Shown: positions 22,111 through 32,600, numbered from the stretch's first letter. The stretch: DNA of 32,716 bases from Silene noctiflora (GCA_009801015.1 VHZZ01000448.1:11420-44135), one strand, 5' to 3'. Notes: generated by a model not told the origin, from the letters alone. Translations and numbers: made by a program.

Positions 22111-24170
22111 GGTGATTAGTTTGCAGCATTTGATTAGTAACTAGTTTTCTTTATTTGTGTTCTATCCGTGGGGACAAATGTTGGTAGTTAATATAGTCTC
22201 GTGTGAACTACAGTAAGGGAAACTACATAATTGATTTGTTTTGTAGCCGTTTGTGTATTTGGAATCTGTAGTTAGTAGGTCAAGTATTAGAATTGATATG
22301 TAACTTTTCATCTTGAAAATGTGTCTCGTAAATTAGATTACTATACTGATGATGGTGTTTGGGGCTTAGCCGAGTGATCATGTAATTTTACTTCTAGTAT
22401 GGCTGAGTCAGTGGCCCGTGGAACTGGACTTTGTTTACTTGCTAATCAATTCAATTCTTTTTTTTTTTTTTTTTACTTTCTGATTATTCCGCTTCTTTCT
22501 TTATTGCGAAGTAATATACTCACAATTTGCACATGGTCATCAGAGCATCCTGTGTGTTGTAATCTGATCCCTTACCGTCATTTGTGGGATCTGTTTGACT
22601 GCTTCTGTATTGCTATTTGATCCTCGTAAAGACACCGAGGGGATGTAATTCTTGGGGAGGATGTGGTGCAGAAAATTATTCAGCTGAATGTTTCTCCTAG
22701 CAAAACTTTTGGTTATCTTCATTGAAGCGCTTATAGACGGACTATGATGCACGTCTTTTCCTCTCTTCAGCACTTTTTTCTTGTTTGTCTTTACTTTTAA
22801 TTGTGCTTTCAATTTTCTCTTGTTTTTCCATCGTTTTACCTGCAATAACGGTGTTATTACAAAAACATTGTCATTCAACGCTTCATGGTAGTCGTTCCAA
22901 ATTAGTTTTGGATGCTTTACTGTAGTACTAGTGAGTCGAGTTTCCTCTTGTTAGTTTAGGCTTGGAATGTATATCTTGAAGAAAACGAACGTAGCTCCAA
23001 TTCCATAAATCACATTACCGAGTTTACTGATTTCATCGAATTTGGTCACACTTCTAGTACTCAATTATCCATATCTATATACTCGGGTTATCTTCTGAAA
23101 CTCCACAATTTAGGTAAAGGTGGAATAATTCATGATAGTCGAAAATAAGGTACTTAAGTATTCATATTAAAATACAAGGATCAATATGGTTAGAACTCGG
23201 TATGAGTATCATTAGAACTGGTTCAAGGTTAGGTTTGATTGAACATACAAACACCGAAACTATAAAAATAAAGGATTATGACTAATGAATAACCGGTTCC
23301 GCACAATGCTATTAACAATTAATCTCCTTTACATTCCATTTTTTAAAATTTAACTTCCTTTTATAATTTTTTTTTTAAATTACTTTCATAAGATGCACTT
23401 TATCAAAAATTGTTTCAAAATTTCAAAGGTGACTTATTCCGTCTATTTTTGAACTTATTATCCATTGTTCTACTTTACAAAGTATAAATTGATTAAACTA
23501 ATTTAAAATAAATAAATAAATAAATAAATATTGTAGTTGATTGAAAGATTACAATCCCCTGATTTGGATTTGTCTATTATTGAATTGATAAAACTTTAGG
23601 AAAATATTAGACTACACCATGTACAAAATTGACTACACTATATACAATGTAATGGGAATTGAGCAAAGACTATTTTATGTGGATGGATTTACCATACTTA
23701 ATTTTTGGGTATAAAGGGAAGCCACATGGGCAAATTAAAAGTTCCGGTTTTTAAAGTAGAATCGTGGACTATCAGATTAGATCAACAAACAGTTGAAGCG
23801 TTATTTGGCGTGGAAATTGCATGGAAATCGTGCATTGTCTTGAGTTCCCCATGCAATGCACCCACACAAGGTTCAATTTTTCCAACCTCTTCTTCCTGAT
23901 TTTCTGAACAATTTTGTGAGTCTCCATCTCTCCATCTCTATTCTCTATCTTTCTTTTTTCCTTTTCTTTTTTTTTTTAGATGACACTACCGTAATCATTG
24001 AGCTTTTAAAGGTTGGGTAAAACTTAAAAGTCAATGTATTTAAATTTTAAACCCTAGTTTAGCTTGATTTATGTCGGACTAAGGAGGTCAGATCAGACGT
24101 ATGCAGTCATGCCCTTTTTTCTTAAGAAACACAATAATTGCGTCTAAATTGATAATGCATCGAGTAATGT
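22111..24170. other. bZIP 3' flank and non-coding intergenic DNA
   Basis: The first 200-300 bases after the stop at 22108-22110 are probably 3' UTR; no canonical AATAAA is obvious there. A T run lies near 22458-22474 and an AAAT microsatellite at about 23505-23530. No other gene is recognised. Confidence 0.5.
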
Positions 24171-24179
24171 ATTTTATCA

Positions 24180-24315
24180 TTTGTAAAGACAATGATTTGC
24201 ATATTGGGGATTTCTTGGTGTTTAAGCATCACGGGAACTTACGTTTTGAGGTGTTAGTCTTTGATTCCTCTTCATGTGAACGTGAAATTCTACAGTTACG
24301 TGATCCACAATTGCA
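24180..24315 (+). pseudogene. B3-domain (REM-type) exon fragment
   Basis: The frame reads KDNDLHIGDFLVFKHHG, then FEVLVFDSSSCEREI, the C-terminal half of a plant B3 DNA-binding domain of the REM type, whose family pattern is D-L-x-x-G-D-F-L-V-F-x-x-x-G...F-x-V-x-V-F-D-x-S-x-C-E-R-E. An AG before ACAATGATTTG and a CAG|GTCAATG donor-like junction near 24315 fit a former internal exon. No N-terminal B3 half or further exons are found nearby; the sequence upstream in the same frame is unlike B3. Probably a truncated copy; a very diverged upstream exon cannot be excluded. Confidence 0.6.
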
Positions 24316-24359
24316 GGTCAATGATTCAATCCTTCCACTCTTTTTACTCTACTAGTAGA

Positions 24360-26590
24360 AAACACTAATCGAAACATAACGGTCTCGTGATAAATTTATT
24401 ATGAAACATATCAAATAATAGTTGGTTGTTTTTTGTATTTCTCTTTTTCTCTTTTTGCAGGTAAATTATTCAACCCATGGCCTACTTTTTTTCCATTTTT
24501 TAAAAAGCCTCATTTAACTCGATATTAAATACGTAATTAATATGCTACAATTTACATGTAATTTGTAAAATGAGTCTTTTATTGCTTTACTTTTTAGAAA
24601 TTATATTTTACTTGTAAACTTTTCTTATTTGTTTTTCTAAAGAAGATGATGTTTATATTAATATTTCAATTTTTTAATGTAATATAAGTCTTTTTTAAAT
24701 ATCAACAAAACAATATATCTCGTCAAAACATATCGAAAACTATGTGTGAATATCTCTTACAATTTTGTTACGAAAATATTTCAAAAAGTTTCGGTAGTAT
24801 TATTGATAATTTGGTATACATGAATATGCACCGTTTAGAAAATTTTGTTAATAAACTTGAACCCCATAGGTTAGTTCCTAGAAACGCCACTGGGTGAGTC
24901 TCTTTTCTCTACTTTGAAGCATGCAAATATGCAACCCTATTTAATGCTTGATAAAACAGTTTCAATGGGAGAACAATAATGAAATACTCCTCCGTAATAA
25001 TCATTTTTCTTAGGTAAACCCTCGGCCCTCGGGTATACGTGATACCCTACCACGTTAGGATTGAGCAAAACCGAGTAACCGAACCGGTTACCCGTTTTAA
25101 AAACCACAATTTACCCAAACCGGAACCGAATTGGTTTAATCCGGGTATCCCTTTTTTTTTTTTTTTGTGCATTTTTCAAACTGGATCTGAACCACCTTGC
25201 TTTACGAAAAACGAAATTAAACTAATAAAAATGATATCAATTATACTCCCTCCTATTCACTATTTTCTTCCCTATTTCCTTAACGGATTATTTAGGTTTT
25301 CTTCCCCTTTCCTATTTTGGTAACTTATACTCTTATTTTATTCATCTCTCTCTCCTATCACCAAACCAGGGGATCAAATATGAGCAATAAGTTAATGTGG
25401 CAAAGTTGGCAAGGGCTTTTGGTTGTAACCATGTGGTCTAGTGTTCGAATCCTAGTACATTCATTTTCTTTCAAATAATTTTTTGGTTATTTGAGTCAGG
25501 CCCATCTCATTTAGTAGCTATGATCTGTACGCAAAAATTGGTTGATATAGGATTCGATCCTTAGACCTCAAGGTTAACACACCAACTTCTTAACCATTGA
25601 ATCACTTATGCTTACTGCTTATTTTGGTACTAGAATTTAATATATCTTTCAACAAGTGATCTCATCATTAACTATAAAATACATTTATTTTAAATTCAAA
25701 ATAAAATATTAATCGTATTAAAAAATTTATCCCGAATCAATTATTTTTCCATTTTTATTTTATACAACATTATTTTAACGAAAAAAATCGAAAATATGTG
25801 TATATTTTTTTTGAAATGGAAGATAATGTGTTCGAAAAAATTTAGGTGCCCCCCTTGTAAAAAATTCCTGCGTCCGCCACTGCACCAAACCCCACCCAAC
25901 TCTTTTACTTCTATTTTATTCCTTTTTTAATGTTTACGGCCCACAATTTCTTATTTAACTCCTAATTATTCACCCCTCTCTCCTATCTACAAACCCCACC
26001 AAACTCCTTTATTCATATTTTATTATTTTCCTTAAATATTGTGCCCACAGGGGAAAAAAACAATGAATAGAAGAGAGTATAAAAGAAAATGAAAAAAAAA
26101 AAAAAAACAAAACAAATTATAAAATCAATTAAGTAAAACTAAATAAACTCAGTAAAAAGCCAAAGATTAGCTCTTGAAAGTGAACAAATAGATTTAAATG
26201 ACTTTCTTGTTGAATCGGTTTACATGACTTGCTTGTTGAAATCTTAAAATTGGATGAACAAATAGATTAGATCTAGAGTTTAAGGATGTGTTTTGAGATG
26301 ATGAGAGAGTAAGAGGCAATAGAGAAACAATAACTTTTATATGTGACAGATATATCCGTTATAAGCTTAAGACGGGGCGGATAATAGCATTTGGCAAAGA
26401 AATGGGTTGGCAGTTGACAGACTGATTGAATGTCATTGATTGACATTTGGGGAATAAAAAATAATAAAACTTTATTGTCTTCCCAATGCAGTGAAAACCG
26501 TGCAGCCAAAAAATAACCACAAAATTCGACTTTTAACCTACCACCTCCCTTTAATTCACCGGACATTTCAAACTTCTCCCATTATCTCTC
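24360..26590. other. Repeat-rich non-coding region
   Basis: This region contains two right ends of hAT-like elements (CGCCACTG at 24885-24892 and CCGCCACTG ending at 25882), an ACCGAACCGGTTACC-type block at 25060-25150 and a pair of tRNA-derived heads at 25395-25605. No gene is recognised. A minus-strand frame at 26273-26566 lacks family resemblance. Confidence 0.5.
25395..25605. mobile_element. Two convergent tRNA-derived (SINE-like) heads
   Basis: On the plus strand, TGGCAAGGGCTTTT (25407-25420) and GTGTTCGAATCCT (25441-25453) resemble A and B boxes 34 bases apart. On the minus strand, TGGTTAAGAAGTTGGTG (plus 25580-25596) and GGATCGAATCC (plus 25550-25560) form a second pair. They point towards each other, with about 95 bases between the B boxes. 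Neither folds as an obvious functional tRNA, and no poly(A) tail or target duplication was found, so they are probably two nested or abutting SINE remnants. Confidence 0.55.
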
Positions 26591-26636
26591 CTCTGAAAAT
26601 AAATCGCCCTCTCTCCTTCTGTCATTATCGTAAAAA

Positions 26637-27499
26637 ATGGTAACTAAGCAAACAACTAAGAGACAACCTTTGAAGAAAAATACAAGAGCGACAAAGCAAG
26701 TAGACGGTGTTGAAGGTGGTAATTTTCATTGAATTTAATTTAGGGTTTTTGATTGTTTTTAAGTTTTGGGGGTTTTTGATTGATTTTAAATTTTTGTTTG
26801 GGGTTTTTGATTGAATTTAATTTATCTGGGTTTTAAAATCGTTTGTGAATTTTTTTTTGGACTAGAATTTGAGAATGGGGTGACAAAGGAGACGAAAGTG
26901 GTGACAAAGAAGAAAATAGTTCCGGCAAAAGGGAAAGGGAGGAATAAGGCAGTCGAGTCTGAAGAGGAAGAAACTCCGGTGGAGACAAAGGGGAGGAAGA
27001 AGGTGACATTCAGTATAGGGAGTAGCAATAACAAGGGCAAAGGTAAGGCCGTGGAGGAATTCGAAGAGAATGAAGACGGTGAAGTAGAGGAAGACGATGA
27101 AAATGAAGAAGAAGACGATATTGAAGAAGATGAAGACGAAGAAGGTGAAGAAGGTGAGTTTTTTTTAATTTGTTTCCGGTTCTTTGTATTTGTCATATAA
27201 TTTGCATGTTTGTGATACTAATTTTCCTTATTTTATGATTTCATGAAGATCGTGTTGATGCGGCTGTTGCAATGGCGGTAAACGTTGGGAAAAGAGCGCA
27301 AAAGAAATGTGCGAAGCTAAGGGAAGTTACCAAAGGTGAAACCTTTTCATTCTAATTATCCTTTTTTTTTTAAATGTTTGTGCATAATCTGAGATCGTCT
27401 AAAATGGTTACATTTTCTTCTATGTTTGTGCATAATCTGAGATGGTGACATATTGTAGTGGGATGTTAACATATTGTTCTTAAAATCGTTCATAGTACA

Positions 27500-27530
<31 letters not shown>

Positions 27531-28441
27531 GAAAATATGACTATTTGGACAGTGAAATGTTACAAGACTTAAATGTTACATATTCTGCTTGAAATGCTTA
27601 CATGTTTTGTTTGAAATTGTTGACATTAAATACAAATCATTACGAATCAAGAATTCTATAACTACTTTAGTCTTGTTTGTGGTTTCTCTGACTTGGTTAC
27701 CTATTGCTTTTGTAATGCATACATATTTGACATTGACTTAAAACATAGTACAAGTTTTTTGAGAAAAATGTGATCATTTGGCTTAGAAATGTTAGAAGGC
27801 TTAAATGGGTACATATTCTGCTTCAAATGTTTACATGTTTTGTTTGAAATTGTTGACAGTAAATACAAATCATTACGAATCAAAAATTCTGTAACCACTT
27901 TAACCTTGTTTGTGGTTTCTCTGACTTTGTTACATATTGCTTTTGTAATGCATACATATTTGACATTTACTTAAAACATAGTAAAGGTGTTTTGGAGAAA
28001 AATGTCACCATTTTGGCTTAGAAATGTTACAAGACAGTAATAGGTACATATTCCTCTTGTAGTGTTTACATGCTTGTTATTGAAAAAGATGAAAAAAAAT
28101 ACAATTTTGTCACCACTTTGACCTAGTTTGTGTTTTATTTGCGTTGGTTACATATTGTTCTTCATTGCATACATATTTGACCTGACTTGGTTGCATATTT
28201 GATATGACTTGGTTACCATATTCATCGTTAGTGTTTACATGTGACTTGGTTACCTATTTGTTTTTAATATGTGACCAATTTAAGTTCACTAAAATGTTTT
28301 CATATTCAAGATCAACCACTAAAGGCGAGAGCGTTGAAAATGGTAAAGAAGAATGCGGAGATTGGTGAGGGGTCGAAGAAGAGAAAGGGTGATGAGTCTG
28401 CTATTGTGAACAAGAAGACGCGAGTGCAGAACGATACATAA
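26637..28441 (+). CDS. Charged, probably nuclear protein of unknown function
   Basis: Four exons give about 194 aa: 26637-26715 (or 26718), 26866-27153, 27249-27335 and 28311-28441, all with GT-AG introns and every join phase 1. The two donor choices for exon 1 differ by one residue. The N-terminus is basic (MVTKQTTKRQPLKKNTRATK). A KGRKKVTFSIGSS stretch with nearby KGKGK follows, then about 35 mostly acidic residues (Glu/Asp). After this come AAVAMAVNVGKRAQKKCAK and a lysine-rich C-terminus with KKRKGDE, a plausible nuclear localisation signal. No catalytic domain is recognised. The ordered joins argue for a real gene, though intron 3 (975 bp) is largely tandem repeat. It lies just upstream of a transposon-like district and may be host or element-borne. 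Function is unknown; a chromatin or nucleolar role would be a guess from composition. Confidence 0.7.
27491..28210. repeat. ~235-250 bp tandem repeat inside intron 3
   Basis: Three units start at CATAGTACAAG (27491), CATAGTACAAG (27744) and CATAGTAAAGG (27977). Each contains AAATGTTA(C/G)AAG, ACATATTC, GTTTACATG-like and GCATACATATTTGAC words in the same order. The first two units are close and the third is more diverged. Unit 1 has an extra T run at 27503-27530. The array occupies most of the intron between exons 3 and 4 of the charged-protein gene. Confidence 0.85.
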
Positions 28442-28466
28442 GATTTCTTGTTATTTAGTAATTAAT

Positions 28467-29500
28467 TGGTGTCTTTGTGATATTTGTATTGAAGTAGAAT
28501 GGAAGTAGTTTACAATTGAATGTTGTCTAACTGAACTGCATACATATAGGGTAAAAGTTGGCGTCTTTTTGAAATTTGTGTTGAATTAAGATGTATGTAG
28601 TTTAGGATTGAATGTTGTGTAACATAATTGCTGATATATTTAGTAAAATTGGGTGTCTTTTTTTAGTTTGTATTGAATTAAGATGTAAGTAGTTTAGAAT
28701 TGAATGTTGTGGAACCAAACTACTGACATATTGTGTAAAAATGTCTTCATTTTTTATATTTGTATTGAAGTAGGATGTAAGTAGTTTAGGTAAGCTTGTT
28801 ATGGAGTTGGTAAAGTAAATGTAACTAGTTTAGAATTGAATGTGGTCTAACTGAACTGATTACATATTGTGTAACAAATGGTGTCTTCTTGATATTTGTA
28901 TTGAGTTAAGAAAGATGTAAGTAGTTTAGAATTGATTGTTGTGTAACAAAACTGCCGACATATTAAGATAAAGTTGGTGTCATTTTTTAATTTGTATTGA
29001 ATTAAGATGTAAGTAGTCTAGAAGTGAATATGGTCAAACTGAACTGATGACATATTGAGTAAAAATGTCTTCATTTTTTATATTTTTATTGAAGTATGAT
29101 GTAAGTAGTTTAGAATTAAAATGTAAGTAGTTTAGAATTGATTGTTGTGTAACAGAAGTGATGACATATTGAGTTAAATTTAGTGTCATTTTGATATTTG
29201 TATTGAATTAAGATGTATGTAGTTTAGAATTGAATGTTGTCAAACTGAACTGTTGACATATTGAGTAAAAATGTCTTCATTGTTTTATATATGTATTGAA
29301 GTAGGATGTAAGTAGTTTAGAATTTAATGTTGACAAACTGAACTGCTGACATATTGAATAAAAATGTCTTCATTGTTTATATATGTATTGAGGTAGGATG
29401 TTAGTAGTTTAGAATTGAATGTTGTTTAACTGAACTGCTTACATGTTGAATAAATATGGTGTCTTTTTCATATTTGTATTGTATTAAGATGCTATGAATT
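28467..29500. repeat. ~92 bp minisatellite, about 11 units
   Basis: The repeating order is (GG)TGTCTTTTTGATATTTG, then TATTGAATTAAGATGTAAG, TAGTTTAGAATTGAATGTTG, then AACTGAACTG and GACATATTGAGTAAAAAT. Unit starts are near 28467, 28559, 28650, 28741, 28872, 28975, 29067, 29185, 29272, 29362 and 29458; a few units carry insertions or partial duplications (for example 28785-28815 and 29115-29145). It fills the gap between the charged-protein gene and the mobile-domain-like frame and ends right at a splice-acceptor-like TTGTAG. Confidence 0.9.
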
Positions 29501-29516
29501 TCATGCTTGTAGGAAA

Positions 29517-30755
29517 ATGAAGGAGGTTGATGGCCATGGTTCACCAAAACCATTATTCAATTTGATTGTTGTTCTAACGGAGGCTCAGAAAAAGGATGTG
29601 GAGGACATTGGATTTGGTGGGCTACTTGAGCTGAAAACACATGCCTTCTATCATCAGATGGTTGATTGGTTGCTCCATAAATATGATCCTAGTTCCCGGA
29701 TGTTCCTATTTAACCGGCATGTCCAATTTGTTCTAACCAGGCATGATGTGTACGATGCGTTCATGTTACCATGCACCGACACACTCATAGATGCGAAGAC
29801 CGATCAGGAGTTGACACACTCGTAGTCTATGTTATGGAGACTTTCCTGGCGCCAACAGTACACAACCGTGTCGACTTACGCTTGGTCAAAGCAGTTGAGG
29901 ATGTTGATGGCATTTCCAAGTCGGATTGGTGTTCGTTGGTGCTGCTTCATCTTAACAAGGCAGTGGATTCGTGGAGGACACATGGCACAAGGAATGTAGG
30001 TGGTTGCCTGATGTTCCTCCGGCTGATGTACTTCCACCGTCTGAATTGGCGGGGGGAGCCGGAAAAGACTAGCCTACCGCTCCTGCAACATTGGACTTAT
30101 GAACGCTTGAAGAAGAGGATGGCCCAGGAAGTGGAAGCATACCCACATCATCGTGGGTTTGGTATTGGCATTTGGGAGCTCAGCACTTATCCAGTGTCTA
30201 GGCAGCAGGAAAAGGCTCTTTACCGTAGGCCGACTGAGCGCGAGCCAGCTTCCAGGGGGCCCCTCAAGAGATACATCAGCCTCCCACTACCTGACGGCGT
30301 CTTGACTGATGAGGAGTTGTAGGCCTCCTATGAAGATGTAATAAGCTGTTTTCCCTTATTGTTATACATGTCAACAGTGTAATGTTTTTGATTTGCATTA
30401 ATATGTGACCATTTAATCTAACCATTTGTTAATTTTTGCATAGATTCGGGTCCGTAATTGGATGATTATAAGGAGGAATCTTTCGGTGGTTACCGTTATG
30501 CACAAGAGCTTGAAAGCAGAATTAGACGGTGAGGAAGGAGCTGGTTAACGCAACCAATCCCAAGGGTCATTCACGCATGAGCTGAACAACAATATAGAGT
30601 TCCTAGCAGCCTGGAACGCTCTTGGTGATAAGTTGGATGCCATCATCGATGTTGAAATGGTGCAGCCGCCATCGTTCTCCCTTGGCATTGAAGACATTGG
30701 AACGCAGCCCAACACCCGCACCAAGGGGAAGAAAACCACAGCCCCAAAACATTAG
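29517..30755 (+). pseudogene. Broken plant-mobile-domain-like transposon ORF
   Basis: The first frame (29517-29825) reads SPKPLFNLIVVLTEAQKKDV, GFGGLLELK and HDVYDAFMLPCTDTL. It resembles the N-terminal module found with Ulp1-like proteases and PMD domains in plant transposon-derived proteins. Near 29815 the frame shifts, and similarity continues as METFLAPTVHNRVDL, DVDGISKSDW and GGCLMFLRLMYFHRLNW to a TAG at 30320-30322. The frame continues through a GT-AG intron (30338-30443) into IRVRNWMIIRR, meets TAA at 30546-30548, and ends with KGKKTTAPKH at 30755. So one frameshift and two in-frame stops disable it. No Ulp1 protease domain is present. The domain name is from memory of the family; the coding nature is clear from frame-consistent composition. 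Confidence 0.65.
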
Positions 30756-30888
30756 TCATGTTAAGTTTGGGGGTTTTATTTTGGGAAAGTAATATGTGGC
30801 CTTATTTTGGATAATATTTAAGTTTGGGGGTTTTATTTCGGAACTGTAACTTATGCCACATTTTGGACATCAACTGTTTGCCTTGTTT

Positions 30889-31397
30889 AAGAACATGGCT
30901 ATATGAAGTTTTTATTTGGCATTATAAGTGTGCCAATTGTTTACATGTTTAAAATGTGCCGTAACACAAATTGACCCCAAAGCATGTCCATATTTTTATT
31001 CATTATATTGACATTTGAAATATGGTAACAGATAATGCAATAATGGTATCATTTATCATTTAATTAGCAACATATCTTCAAATGTTTTATGCCATCAGAA
31101 ACACAGTTTTATGTTAAAGTTAAAAAATTGGAAAAAATGTCAAATGTTAAGGACATGGCGAACACAAGTTTTTTTGGCATTATAAATGTGCCAGTTGTTT
31201 ACATGTTAAAAATGTGTCGTAACACAAATTGAACTGAAAACGCATGTCTATATCTTTATTCATTATGTTGACATTTGAAATGTGGTAACAAATATTGCAA
31301 TAATGGTATCATTTATCATTTCAATAGCAACAAATTTTCTCATGTTTAATGCCATCAGAAATACACAGTTTTATCTTAAAGTTAAAAAATTGGAAAC
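30889..31397. repeat. 260 bp tandem repeat, two units
   Basis: Unit 1 starts AAGAACATGG at 30889 and unit 2 starts AAGGACATGG at 31149. Shared ordered words include GGCATTATAA(G/A)TGTGCCA, CGTAACACAAATTGA, TTGACATTTGAAAT, GCAATAATGGTATCATTTAT and AAAGTTAAAAAATTGGAAA. It lies between the convergent plus-strand mobile-domain-like frame and the minus-strand FAR1-like frame. Confidence 0.9.
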
Positions 31398-31589
31398 AAA
31401 AAGCGCAATAATGAAACTATTCATAGTCAGAATGAAAAACTTGTCCATAAATATTTCAAAATGACAAATAGCAAACCACCTAATAATTTAGAAGTGACAG
31501 TCACATACTAGCACATGTAATAATCATAGCAAAAGAATGAGGTGCTTCCCACATGTAGTATTATCAAAATGTTACCATGTGTAAGACGA

Positions 31590-32600
31590 TCACAGAAGAC
31601 GTGATACTGGGGTGTATGCATTGGCGGTCAGTGGCTCCTTCTCATTACTGGTTTTCGCTTTCTTCTTCTTACCGAGGGTTTTTTTTTTCCTTTGACTCCT
31701 TCCTTTTGTTGTACATCAGATATGATCCAGAATTACGGGCCCTTCAGTTGTGTCAGTGTTTGCAATCGCGCCAATTGTAAGTTTCTGAAGCAGCGCAAGT
31801 ACTTCAGCATTAGCCGCAGAGCAGAACTTCTCAACAATAACCCTCTCTTCCAAAACATTCTGGCTCTTAGTGATGAGTTGATTGACGTTGGTCAACATTG
31901 AACGCCTCCAATTGATGGCCTCGTTTGCAGCACTTTGGCGCATGTCTGCTGGAAGCAACCGATTCCACACCTCCGTCTTAGTATATTTGGTCCACCTCCT
32001 TAGAATGTAACTGGATTGAATCTCCGGGACAGAATGCATGTGGAGGACGTGTATGATGTGACAACAGATCATGCCCATCACTTGATACTTCCTGCAAGTG
32101 CAGTCGGTTAACTGGTTCACACAATCATAGATAACATGACGGGGGGAACCCTCATTACTAGCTGTGTCCACCCTATACAATAAAGTAGTGTCTTTAGATT
32201 GGATAATTGTTGCCCGGGTTCCCATGGAAAGTCCCAACTCTTTCTCAAAAAACATGAAACTGATGGAGGGTGTATATCTATGACGCATGTTGAAAAAGGT
32301 CCACTAGGGGGAACACAGAGGCCGGGGTCGCTCTAATACAATTAAATTCTTTACACTCCTCCTCTCCTCTCCATCTTCGGACAATCGTTTCAAATATACC
32401 AAAGAATTCCGTAACTGATGTTGTTTTGGAAGCTTGGAATCCCATTGCATGATTTGTACTCTCACTCCTTTGGGAAGATAGAATACCAACGAAGAAATGC
32501 AGATTATTCAATGCAGTACACCATTTTATTCGTAGGCTATACAATCTATTGAACCATGGGTGGTTTTTAAGCCCATAGCCTGACGTCATTTTTCGCCATG
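31590..32600 (-). pseudogene. FAR1/FHY3-type (MULE transposase-derived) pseudogene
   Basis: On the minus strand the frame begins WRKMTSGYGLKNHPWFNRLY, then KWCTALNN, GILSSQRSESTNHAMGF and EFFGIFETIVRRW, the central-to-C-terminal part of FAR1-related transposase-like proteins. A TAG (plus 32278-32280) and a one-base frameshift break it; it resumes with YTPSISFMFFEKELGL and a SWIM zinc finger, CTC-x9-CCH (plus 32058-32102, pattern C-x-C-x9-C-x-H). A TGA at plus 31716-31718 interrupts it again before a lysine-rich tail (TKGRSQRKKK) that ends at the stop 31590-31592. The upstream transposase core and FAR1 DNA-binding domain are missing, because an LTR-like sequence begins at 32601. Family members include FHY3/FAR1 light-signalling factors and mobile Mutator-like transposases; an element origin is more likely here. 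Confidence 0.85.
32058..32102 (-). other. SWIM zinc-finger segment
   Basis: The residues CTCRKYQVMGMICCH place Cys, Cys, Cys and His in the C-x-C-x9-C-x-H arrangement of FAR1/MULE SWIM domains. All four metal ligands are intact although the surrounding gene is broken. Confidence 0.85.

Noticed and set aside
25441-25453. A functional tRNA gene at the B-box-like sites around 25440 and 25555
   Set aside because: Only internal promoter-like boxes are present; I could not see acceptor-stem pairing or a plausible anticodon arm, so SINE heads are the better reading.
26822-27196. Minus-strand serine-rich 124-codon frame
   Set aside because: It is the reverse shadow of the acidic exon 2 of the charged-protein gene; GAA and GAT codons read as Ser- and Phe-rich on the other strand.
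27500-29500. CRISPR-like or other spacer array
   Set aside because: The repeats are directly adjacent with no unique spacers, in a plant nuclear context; these are ordinary tandem repeats.
30545-30739. Minus-strand 64-codon frame
   Set aside because: It overlaps the last coding segment of the plus-strand PMD-like pseudogene, which has the coherent reading; the minus frame has no motif.
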